From assembly GCF_963855985.1 (NCBI RefSeq), contig NC_087104.1, positions 8,432,001-8,496,000 on the forward strand: a DNA stretch of 64,000 nt. Direction: 5' to 3'. Position numbers and translations under genes: made by a program. Below the pieces are notes generated by a model, which did not search any database, was not told the DNA's origin, and saw only the letters and a list, made by a program, of their open reading frames with translations. Position 1 is the stretch's first letter; every line of letters begins with the position of its first letter. Source of the stretch: Ostrinia nubilalis. Taxonomy: Eukaryota > Arthropoda > Insecta > Lepidoptera > Crambidae. Shown here piece after piece: positions 10,768 to 21,900 of this stretch.

Positions 10768-12264
10768 GATCACATAATATTATTTGCGTTTCAGTTTGAA
10801 ATATTTATTATAATAATATGAATAAACCTATGACAGCTTGTGACAATTTTTTTTTCTATGTCATGTCGTAAAAAATAACAAACGTGTTAATTAATTTAAG
10901 AAAAAGTCTCGTCAACATCATTAATGGTACAGGTCGCTCAACGAGAGTTGAGGCCATAAACTTGAGCAAATATTTGAGTCTGTGCCTCCCGCTGTCCCCA
11001 CCAAGCTTGTTTTCACTGGTGGGTATTTTTAAAATATAATTACAATTTATTATTTTTCTATTCCCTCTATCCGGATGCAATCGGACTGACAAGTCCTTTC
11101 TCTTTCGTTTACAGGCATATTTTACGTGAGTGAGTTGAGGTACAACTTGAAAATAATATGTAATGTATTTTTGCGATCTGAAATGTCTTTCAAGTAGTAC
11201 CATCGGCAACAATATTACTATCCATTGCCTGTCATGTCGTCTCGTTCTATAGCAAAGAATCACCATTTGACGAGAGCGAGAGAAAAAACGGAAATGGATA
11301 GTTAACAGTGTGGCCGTGTGTACATAAGTGGGAGTTCGCCTCAACTTTCTTTGTGCGACCTATACAATACAACCGTACATACAACCGATTTAACTTAAAA
11401 TCGGTATAGGTACGGAGTAAAAATACCGGTATAAAGTTGGGTGTACATTTCAGCAAGAAAAAAAATCATAGACAAAAAATATTTATGTCATTCATTCATG
11501 GATCTGTCAGTCAAAATATTTTTGTCTCTGTATTGATAAACGTCAAAACAAGATTTCTAAAATTTTGTTTTACTATTTTCTTTTGTGATTACTATTTCTT
11601 TAGGATAAAGTTTTCTTCAATTGGGATTGCCGGACATGAACAGGCAAGGTAAATTATAATTAAAATTTAATAAATCATTTCGTAACATAACGACTGGTAA
11701 TTTGGGTGTACTATTTTTGTCCGCTCTACATTCGGTGCATTGAAATAATTTTGACATCCAGGAAAAGATGTTCTTCCTGAATGGTAAGTAGGTATTCGGG
11801 GATTTAACACGTTATCACCCTCTTATTTCATGAAAAAGCGTGCATGTAAAGAGAAACTAGCATTTATACCAGCAGTTGTCGCGTGGGAGTGATGGTCATT
11901 ATCATATTTTTTGCCTATACGTGTTATGTACCTTGCTGTGTCTTTAACGAGCATATGTGCGGTGAGATTAATGTGCTTGTGTTGTGAAACTGACTCAGTC
12001 AGAGTTCAGGCACTCTTACCATTTGACAGCTTCAAAATAAATAAATGGTGAAATCAAATTATTTAATCAGCTGTTCACTATGTACACTTAATATATTTTT
12101 TTTAGTTAATTAATATTATTTGATGACTCCTACTAATTATATCAGTAGAACTATGTTTATGCTCAAATAAAACTAAGTTAGTTTCTATTTTCTCGTACCA
12201 AAATTTGTATGCTATAAACTTTGTTGTTAAAGTAGGTATCTTACATTTTAAGGAAATATAAAAA
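10768..12264. other. gene-poor intergenic region
   Basis: Open frames here (for example 10856-11344 minus) have no recognisable domain and no splice context. An ATG followed by AGGCAAGGTAAAT near 11636 could be a tiny first exon but nothing connects to it. Confidence 0.4.
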
Positions 12265-12497
12265 CACTAGCTTTCCGCCCGCGGCTTCGCCCGCGTGGAA
12301 TTTTGTCTGTCACAGAAAAACTTTATCGCGCGCGTCCCTGTTTCAAAAACCGGGATAAAACTATCCTATGTTCTTTCCCGGGACTCAAACTATCTCTATG
12401 CCAAATTTCATCAAAATCGGTTGCGAGGTTTAAGCGGGAAAGCGTAACAGACAGACAGACAGACAGAGTTACTTTCGCATTTATAATATTAGTTGGG
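12265..12497 (+). repeat. dispersed Lepidopteran repeat (…TTTATAATATTAGT end)
   Basis: Starts ACTAGCTTTCCGCCCGCGGC, includes TTCATCAAAATCGGTTGCG and an (ACAG)n stretch at about 12450-12468, and ends CGCATTTATAATATTAGT. This sequence style is common throughout moth genomes. A second, rearranged copy is at 14227-14512. Confidence 0.75.
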
Positions 12498-14226
12498 ATG
12501 ACTCACAATGATATTAATACTTTAATGTATACTATACATCCCTAGGGATCTCTATTCAATGTCATGTCTCTATAATATATATATAATAACATATTATGTT
12601 GTATGTTAAACTCTGAGTTCTTTTTGGGATTGGATAAAATTACATAAAATAAATTAGAAATATATAACATTATGATTGCAATAATAAATTATTGCATTAA
12701 CTCAAAACTGCTATTTATCTACCGCATTATATCTTATCTCAATTAATGTCGATACTTTTCTAAATAACTTCCATGCTTGGTGGTATTATGTAGTGTTATC
12801 TGTTATCTGCACATCAGTCATCAGCTGATAACAGGTTGTTGTGCAGTGTTAATGAACTAGTTCTGGTATTTTATTTATTTAACTATTTTATACATGCAGA
12901 AGCTCATCCATCCAATTTGAAATAATCATGCCGTTAAAAACATTCCAGTTCCAGATATATTTCTAGCGGAAATAAAACTTGGTGCATGCAGTGCGACTTG
13001 GTCCTTAAACTATGATGTGTCATTTGTATGTTTTCTTCCCCTCTGCTTGCACATTGTTGACTCAAAACTTTTCTAAATAACTTCCATGCTATAATTATTT
13101 TTTAGTGAGAGTTACGCTAGCATAGAAAATTCTTATTCAAATCAGTCCTGATGGTTTCTGTCTAGATTTGCAATCATAGGCCATTTATTTAGGTGCAGTG
13201 GATGAGAATAGCATGTCAGAATACACTTTGTAAGATTTGTTTTGATGGACATCATAAGGTTTTAAATCTAGCTTGTCAATATTTTATTAATTCATTTATA
13301 AAAATAATACACCCTGTATACAACTGGATTAGTATTAGGGAACATATAAATCTCTGGAGATCTAGAGAGAGCTTGAGCTATGCGATTTTCGTGCATACAG
13401 TATCTTCTTAGATGTATTATGTTGATATCATGGTTAACGCCGAGAGTTGGGCGTGTATTCCACATCATTACGCAAGTAAACTTCGAAACGTAGGCTTCCC
13501 GATCCGGCTTAGATGTCCCAATTTAGTGCGCGGGTATTAGCGCGTTGCCCCTGGCTACCGTTGGCCGTCTTTAAAACCAGTTAACGTCGATTAAAATATA
13601 ATTTTACGACATTAGAGAATTAAGATATTATTTTGCCAAACAATCTTATAAGTATTGTAAGTACTTCATCAAGAGTTTCTTAAATTAAAGGCATTTTTTG
13701 GCGAACACGAACCCGTGTGCAAATTACCGATTACGGGAAACTAGCATCAGTCGGGATTTGCAAAATAAACTTGAATGGCAAAAAGATTAAAACATCGTCT
13801 ATTTAAATCAAGACACGCAAAAGCCATTATTAGTTCAGTTACATATTCGCCTACGTCAATCTCGTCGAAAAGGCCGAATATAGAAAAGATCAAAGAGCAA
13901 ATACCTACCTACTTATTATTTTTTAGAAATATTTTACGTATGTTAGCAGAGAAGAAGAGTAAAATGCTGTAAGAATAAATATGAGAAAAAGCTAAAGGAT
14001 AAATTAGACATTGGACGCGGGTCCGTGTACCGCATACTTTAGGAAACATTAAAATTTATTATTCGAATTTAATTAATTCTTGCATTAGTGATAACAAAGA
14101 TTACGTATCATTTAATTTCAATGGTGACTAATTCATAAGAGACGATTGAATGACCAGAACACCGACGATTGAACAAACGATGAGTCACAGCGGTTATTGT
14201 GCTCCTCACGGTTCAATAGTTGATAC
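12498..14226. other. gene-poor intergenic region
   Basis: AT-rich with a few short repeats. TTTTCTAAATAACTTCCATG occurs twice (about 12756 and 13070). No supported gene. Confidence 0.4.
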
Positions 14227-14512
14227 TAGCTTTTGCCCGCGGCTTCACCCGCGTGTCACAGATCGTCATAAATTATAGCCTATAAATGTTATTCTGGGTT
14301 ACAAACAACAATACTTTTACTTACTGACAACGCCATTCTTGTGGCGGAGTTTTGGGCCGACGCTGGCGCTGTTTAGGTTTGTTGTCGACACGGCAAGAAG
14401 AAGAAGAACAATAATACTGTAAAGTTCCACCAAAATCCGTTCAGTAGTTTTTGCGTGAAAGAGTAACAAACATTCAGACATCCAAACTTTCGCATTTATA
14501 ATATTAGTAGAA
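14227..14512 (+). repeat. second copy of the …TTTATAATATTAGT repeat, interrupted
   Basis: Begins ACTAGCTTTTGCCCGCGGCT and ends CATTTATAATATTAGTAG. A segment at about 14320-14410 (GACAACGCCATTCTTGTGGC … AAGAAGAAGAA) is absent from the 12265 copy. Confidence 0.65.
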
Positions 14513-15300
14513 TTTTCATGACCCTCGCGTGGGACTCCACGCCTATTTACTTGGTTCGTTGCATTTCGTTAGCCGTTCTTTGTTTGATAACAATATCATG
14601 TCGGCATGGATACCGATCACCAGTTCAATATTGTTCTGGAATCGTGATGCGAGTTGTATACGATTTCAGTGCGATACCGGCCGTTTGCTCTTTATCATCG
14701 TAATGATTTTGAGCGTTGTTTACGTTGTTAATTGGTGTAATCTGTAAATAGCTCGTCTAAACACGCGGTCTTATTTTTATGCTATTTCTGCATTGTGTCA
14801 TTATTGTGGTAATTTAGTTTAATAATTTGTCTTTTAGCTACAGTAATTTCGTGAGTTGTAGAGGTAGAGATCAATAATTGTTTAATTTTAATTATGTTTT
14901 TAATTTACCTCGCGAACCTGTGTAAATAATAGTTTAAAACAATTGCCATTGTGAGGATAAGTGAAGATTACGATTCATAAAGCAAGCGGTAATTATAAGT
15001 TTATTTGGTACTTAACTCTGTCAAGGGCAGACTACAAGCGATTTATGTTTAAATGCAGGTCCTTTAGAGTCCTAATAGGTTTTTAGTTAGTAATAATCTT
15101 GGAAACCCACCAATCATCATAAAGAAAATACTAAACAAATCTTTATTACCTAGAAACTAAAATATTCACATAAATAGGTATGGACGTAAGCAAGACTACT
15201 AGTTAAATATGCCATAAGGATTATTTCATTGTCTTAATGACTTGATCTCGAAGCCTAAATCAAAGTGCACACGGGTGCCAGTTGCCATAACACCGCGATG
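14513..15300. other. region upstream of tamo, no gene seen
   Basis: Could contain an untranslated first exon or promoter of tamo, since the first coding exon is preceded by a splice acceptor at 15934. No single TATA or start signal can be assigned. Confidence 0.35.
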
Positions 15301-15339
15301 TATTTTGCGACCCCATGGCCTTTGTCCAATTTTCTTTGT

Positions 15340-15950
15340 AGAGCGTTATAATGAGAGATGATCTAAGCCTTAAAGTATAGTCTTCGAGCCTTGAAGCACG
15401 GGACTATTCCCACTTCCAGTTCCCACCGTTGCAACTCATATGTTGCCAGGATTTACAGTTGACAGCCAAATAAAAAGTTTGTCTCTTGAGAAAGTTAACC
15501 TAGCCGCAGATTACAGACTTTTTGTCGGCCGATAGTTGTGTTGGGCTGTTAAAGCTGAAGAAGTCTGTTTTGTTCCAGTTGACCCATAGCACCTTGGTAC
15601 TATTACTTATTCTGTGCCATAGCGTGGTCTGATGATGGTAATGACGTTGCCGCGGGAATAGGCGGGCTTGTAGCGAATAAGAGAAGAACCGAGCCTAAAA
15701 TAGTCTTTGCGATGTTCCGAGTTCCGAGCCTTAAAGTATATTCTCTGCGATGATCCGAGCCTTGAAGAAGCCTATTTTGTTCCAGTTGATCCTTAGCGTG
15801 GCCTGGTGATGGTTATGACGTTGCCGCGGGAATAGGCGGGCTTGTAGCGTTATAATGAGAGATGATCCGAGCCCTAAAGACTACTTGTATACTCTGAGAT
15901 ATTCCGAACCTTAAAGAAGCCTATTTTGTTCCAGTTGACCCATAGCGTGG
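15340..15950 (+). repeat. tamo: duplicated 5' flank of tamo coding exon 1
   Basis: TTTTGTTCCAGTTGA(C/T)CC with a splice-acceptor form occurs three times (about 15571, 15779, 15925). GAGAGATGATC(T/C)(A/G)AGCC occurs at about 15351 and 15855, and a GATGGT(A/T)ATGACGTTGCCGCGG block at about 15633 and 15803. The last copy leads directly into the intact coding exon. The earlier two reach ATGACGTTGCCGCGGGAATAG, which stops after five codons. Confidence 0.7.
15390..15505 (+). repeat. dispersed repeat shared with 48949-49055
   Basis: The stretch CCCACCGTTGCAACTC … GCCAGGATTTACAGTTGACAGCCAAATAAAAA matches, with changes, a segment at about 48950-49010 near the last His-rich gene. Confidence 0.6.
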
Positions 15951-15954
15951 CCTG

Positions 15955-18900
15955 ATGGTAATGACGTGCGCGGCGGGCATGGGCGACGCGGCGCTGCGCG
16001 AGCGGCTGCCGGCGCTGTGGCGGCGCATCGAGGACGCGCACTACAGCTACCTCGAGACCGACGACAGCCCGGAGAAGCTGCAGCAGAAGAAGAAGCTGGA
16101 AGGTGAGGCCTCACAGGCAGCGGGCGGCGCCAGTGAGGCTGGTTTAGTGTCACGCGGACTGTCAGTGTGGATCGCTCCGCACAGCCGATCTGTATGAACT
16201 GCTAGGGAGCGGAGCGGTTCCTCCGGACCGCATTACTCTAAAACGCTCCCTAGAAGTTCATACGATATACGATCTAGGACGCGCACTACAGCTACCTCCA
16301 GACCGACGACAGCCCCGAGAGGCTGCAGCAGAAGAAGAAGCTGGAAGGTGAGGCCTCACAGGCAGCGGGCGGCGCCAGTGTGATGGTAATGTCGTGCGCG
16401 GCGGGCATGGGCGACGATCGAGGACGCGCACTACAGCTACCTCCAGACCGACGACAGCCCGGAGAAGCTGCAGCAGAAGAAGAAGCTGGAAGGTGAGGCT
16501 TCACAGGCAGCGGGCGGCGCTAGTGTGGCTGGATTTAGTGTCACACGGACTGTCAGTGCGGATCGCTCCGCACAGCCGATCTGTATGAACTGCTAGGGAG
16601 CGGAGCGGTTCCTCCGGACCGCATTACTCTAAAACGCTCCCTAGAAGTTCATACAGATTGGCCGTGCGGAGCGTGACACTAAAACCAGCCTGTGATAGTA
16701 ATGACGTGCGCGGCGAGCATGGGCGACGATCAAGGACGCGCACTACAGCTACCTCGAGACCGACGACAGCCCGGAGAAGCTGCAGCAGAAGAAGAAGCTG
16801 GAAGGTGAGGCCTCACAGGCAGCGGGCGGCGCCAGTGTGAAGGTAATGCCGTGCGCGGCGGGCATGAGCGACGATCGAGGACGCGCACTACAGCTACCTC
16901 GAGACCGACGACAGCCCGGAGAAGCTGCAGCAGAAGAAGAAGCTGGAAGGTGAGGCCTCACAGGCAGCAGAGCGGATGTTAGTAGAAGTAGCAGGAGTGA
17001 GGCAGTTTCGCGACAACAGATCAGAAACAAAGGGATAGGAATTAGATACGTCTTGGGCCGCGCATCCACTAGAGGCAGCCTCAGGCCAAGCGGCGGCCTC
17101 ATCCCGAGGCAGAGCAAGTGGAGACGCTTCCTCAATCTGCGGCACGCCGTGTCCTGAGGCAAAATCGTCGCCGCTAGCCGAGCCATATTGTGCTCGCATT
17201 GTCCTTGTTTATTACTCAGAAGTCAGACATCAACGCCATAAAAGTATTTTTAACCTTTCCTCCGTATTAAAACAACATCAGATTTTGGCTTGGTATTTCT
17301 ATATAAGTTCGCTTTAGAAAATTCTGGACTAAATTTTATTCCCAAATCCATGTCTAACTCGTCCTTTCTTCCACAGACTACATAATCGAGTACCTGTCGC
17401 TAGTGCCTCACGAGTGCAAGTTCGGTCTGCCGGAGACGAGCAAGGTCTTCCAGCGGACCGTGAATGAACTGCCCGAGTTTAGTGCGTACCGCGCCGGTCT
17501 GGGCTGGGCGGCCCTGGCGCGGTACGCTGGGAACTTACTGGCCCAGCCTTGGAGGAAGGAGTATAAGGTTATACGGGTGAGTTAGTTATGATACTTATCT
17601 CATGTACGGCCACACCTAAGCGTAGTGCACATCGACCCATGGGGATCTTCTGTGCTTTACGGGTGAGTTAACGTGCAGGCCCCTCTTTCCCCCTGGGCAT
17701 TTTGGGCACGTGCCCAGGGCCCTGCGACCGAAGGGGCCCCCATCTGCTCAAAAGACCTTTTTTCAGATGATAAAGGTCCCCCTTGATCCTTAAGTCCCCA
17801 GGGCCCCTAGTAGGTTAAAAACGGCCCTGTTAACGTGGACGGAGTTTCTGTGAAGACGGCAGGAGATACTAGAGAAGTAGGAGTTATAAGCTAAATACGC
17901 TGAGTCAGTGACTGAGGTTTGGGAGCGGAAAGGTGTTTATGTTAAGGAGTTGCCCGAGTTTAGTGCGTACCGCGCCGGTCTGGGCTGGGCGGCCCTGGCG
18001 CGGTACGCCGGGAACTTACTGGCCCAGCCTTGGAGGAAGGAGTATAAGGTTATACGGGTGAGTTAGTTAAGATACTTATCTCATGTTATTTTATGTATTA
18101 TATTTATGGATTATAGGGCCACGCCTGTGTAGTGTACATAGACCTATAAGGATCTTCTGTGCTTTACGGGTGAGTTAGCGTTGCCAGAGTTACTTAAAGA
18201 CGGCAGGAGATACTAGAGAAGTAGGAGTTATAAGCCAAATGCGCTGAGTCAGTGCCGGAGGTTTGGGAGTGGAAGGTGTTTTTGTGATGTCAAACGTCAG
18301 CGAGACGTATTCTACGCTCTGTCATGTCATATATCCCCTGACTCAGTTATGTGCTAAACCTTAGATGTTATTTCTCTTTCTAAATATCAACATAAAATAT
18401 TTAATTTCAGAAAGGGCGGGTCGCTACCGACTTACGCGATTCTTTCGTTTCGCGAAGAGATGTTTCTTTTAATTGTCCAAGATGAATGCGTGTATGTACC
18501 ATCTCAAAACTGACTAGCATTGTGATGATGATTGGTTTCGAATTCAATTAAAATTCACCGAACAACCGGACCGGCACATATCTGTTGCAAAATTACAATC
18601 GAAGTTAATAGATCGCAGCGACAATGCTTCTTTCGGAATTATTATGCGGTCACGCCGCTGTGGTTTGTGGTTAGCGTCTGCTAAGAACTCGCATCTTTTC
18701 ACATGTTAATTACGAATGCTATTAATTATTATAATCATGATGATCATCATCATTTTAGAAATATGTGCTCTAATATGCTTCAACCACACCAACTCGTGCA
18801 GATCGCCATCGTCGACCATCATAGGCCAGTGACAGGTCGCGCGACCTGTCTTTGGCATAGGCCATAGGATCGCGCCGGTGAAGACAATCTGTACACGTTG

Positions 18901-21900
18901 GTGTGGTTGAAGCTTTACACAACTCAACTTTAAAGGTTCCTGTTGAAAATGGTGATGAAAAATGCCCCAGTCTATCTTGATCAATGAGTGAGTCCCTCTT
19001 TGGCGGAGGCACACGCAGTTTATTTTGTTTGCGATTGTGTTTTGTCTTGTATTTGTGTTTGTCCAAACACTGACATCAAGCTGTTGGCAATCTTGTTTTG
19101 CGATTGTGTTTTGTTTGTAAGTCAAATAAAGTTATTAATTTCTAAATTTGCAGTTATACTGCGGCTACTTCAAGCACGAAGTCGAAGCGAACATGGTGGG
19201 CGCGGAGACGCTTCTGCACGCGATGGGATACAAACCGGCGGGAGCGGGGCGGCTGGCACTCGACGCTCCCATCTGCCCCGACATGGTGGCGGCCATCTCC
19301 CGGGACGCGCTCGTGGCGCAGTGCGAGTGCCAGGTTAGTGAACCCGAGCCCTTGAGTAGGCGGGGCCAGTGGGGCGTCAGAAGCTGGCGGGCGCGGGGCC
19401 GCTGGCACTGGACGCTCCCATCTGCCCCGACATGGTGGCGGCCATCTCACGGGACGCGCTCGTGGCGCAGTGCGAGTGCCAGGTTAGTGAACCCGAGCCC
19501 TTGAGTAGGCGGGGGACAGTGGGGTGTTACAAACCGGCGGGAGCGGGGCGGCTGGCACTGGACGCTCCCATCTGCCCCGACATGGTGGCGGCCATCTCCC
19601 GGGATGCGCTCGTGGCGCAGTGCGAGTGCCAGGTCAGTGACCCGAGCCCTTGAGTAGGCGGGGCCAGTGGGGCGTTAGAAGCCGGCGGGCGCGGGGCGGC
19701 TGGCACTCGACGCTCCCATCTGCCCCGACATGGTAGCGGCCATCTCCCGCGACGCGCTCGTGGCGCAGTGCGAGTGCCAGGTCAGTGACCCGAGCCCTTG
19801 AGTAGGCGGGGCCAGTGGGGCGTTAGAAGCCGGCGGGCGCGGGGCGGCTGGCACTGGACGCTCCCATCTGCATGGTGGCGGCCACATCTCGGGACGCGCT
19901 CGTGGCGTAGTGTGAGTGCCAGGTCAGTAACTCACTTTCAGCTAGCTTGGGGTAAGAGAAAATGGTGTTAAGACGGAGGCTTCGATATTCTAAGACTGCT
20001 AGGTGTTGGCGTATAGATGAGATGCGATAACAAGCTGATGGGCGGCGGCTATACTCGGACTTTCCCTATGGTATTGATTGGATCAGAAATTAGGAGATCC
20101 TTAGGATAAACATAGCCAAATTTAAGTGGCAGAAGGTGGGACGGGACACAGCTCGTAAAAATGTGCCGGCATAATAAACATTCTGTTCACTAGAGCAGTG
20201 TTTTTCAACCTGTGGGTCGCGACCCCCTGGGGGGTCGCCAAGCCTCTATAGGGGGGTCGCAAGAGGTCATAAAAACTACCTCAGTAAAAAAAACATTAGT
20301 TACAAAGACAGATTTATCCGAAATCTTAATTATGCAATTGCATTAAAATGTTGTATGGATTGAAGTATTCGGTCCATACAAACATCTTTGTAACGTTATA
20401 AAATGCATGAAAAAAAAGCGAACGGTCGGGGGGTCGCCAAATATTTTTTCATACGGGAGTCGTGTCATGAAAAAGGTTGAAAATCACTGCACTAGAGTAT
20501 CCAAGGTTCTGGTCAAGTTTTGATCAAAGTTTTTTGTTCCAGATTATGTCTCAAGTGTGGGAGGCGGTATGGGGCGGTGGCGCGCGTGTTTCATGGGCTG
20601 ACGTGTGCCGGGAGCGCGCCGCACGCGCTTCTGACGCCGCCGCCGCCGCCGCGAGACTTGCCGCCGCCGCTGATGGCGCTAATGTGCACGGTATGAGTGA
20701 TAGAGAATCGGCCTTATGTCTGTTGGTATAGATCAGGTGTGGCCAACCGGTCGATCGCGACTATTAGTCCAGTCGATCGTGGCAAGGCAAAAAATACTAC
20801 ATGATTGTGTATGTACTAAACTATGCTGTTTCATTTAAAATTTCAAGAAGTATGTAAGTGGTAGATCACCCAGGGTTTCGTTAGTAAACAGTAGATCTTA
20901 TGTCTAATCAAGTTGGCCACCCCTGGTATAGATAGATAATGTCGCAGGTGTGGGAACGTGGTGTGTGCCGCCTTCGCCGCCGTTGACGGTGCTAATTTTC
21001 ACGGTACAGGTGGGTCAGCCTTAGATCTTGTAGTTCTATAGTCTGGTCTGTGAGCACGTAGAATTTTGTCTAACGACCCCAAGCTGCCCATCCTTATCGC
21101 TCGCGTGTAATTATGTTGCTGTCGCGCTCGCATACTCACTGCGGGCGCCCGTCGCACAGTCGCGACAGCAATATAATTACGCGCGAGCGATAAGGATGGG
21201 TAGCTTGGGGTCATTGGACAAAATTCTACGTGCTCACAGACCGGGCTTTAGATTGTCTCAAGTGTGGGAGGCGGTATGGAGCGGTGGCGCGCGTGTTTCA
21301 TGGGCCGACGTGTGCCGGGAGAGAGCCGCACGCGCTTCTGACGCCGCCACCGCCGCCGCCGCGAGACTTGCCGCCGCCGCTGATGGTGCTAATGTGCACG
21401 GTATGAGTGATAGAGAATCATCGGCGTTATGCTATAATGAATAAGAGCTATTCGTGCACTTTGCTTACCAGTGTCGAGAGTAGGTACAGTGTGTTTTATT
21501 TTTTTATTGAAGTGCTTTTTTATTGAATTTAGGCTTCGTGCAAGTGTCTTCATTTATTTCTTACATAATTGGATTAATTTTAAACTTTCGCGTTGCATAA
21601 TTGAATTAATTTAAACAAGTTTTAACGCGATACGCGGATAGGTAACATTGAAATATAACTTGTATTTGCCTGAAGTTTCGAGCGAGTTGCACCGGCCCTG
21701 GTTACAGGCTGACAGTCAGTTAATTCAATACATAATTGGAATCATTTATTGGGTCATCGAAAATAGATATCACTGACTATTTTGCCAAACTGAAGATTCA
21801 GCTAATTCCGAATGTGGACGGAATGTGGACGGTCTGACTTTAATAAGAAAAATCCTTGTTTCAGGTTCAGAAATATATTCAAACATACCCGTGACGGTGA

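Noticed and set aside
10856..11344. 162-codon minus-strand open frame
   Set aside because: No domain, no splice context, composition like random AT-rich DNA; no support as a gene.
11636..11648. ATG plus four codons before a GTAAAT donor, as a tiny first exon
   Set aside because: No exon in phase could be connected to it, and tamo already has its own start at 15955.
16749..17199. Minus-strand open frames of 101-145 codons (for example GVPQIEEASPLALPRDEAAA)
   Set aside because: They run partly through the antisense of the exon 1 copies; the rest of the intron segment may be a retroelement scrap, but nothing recognisable.
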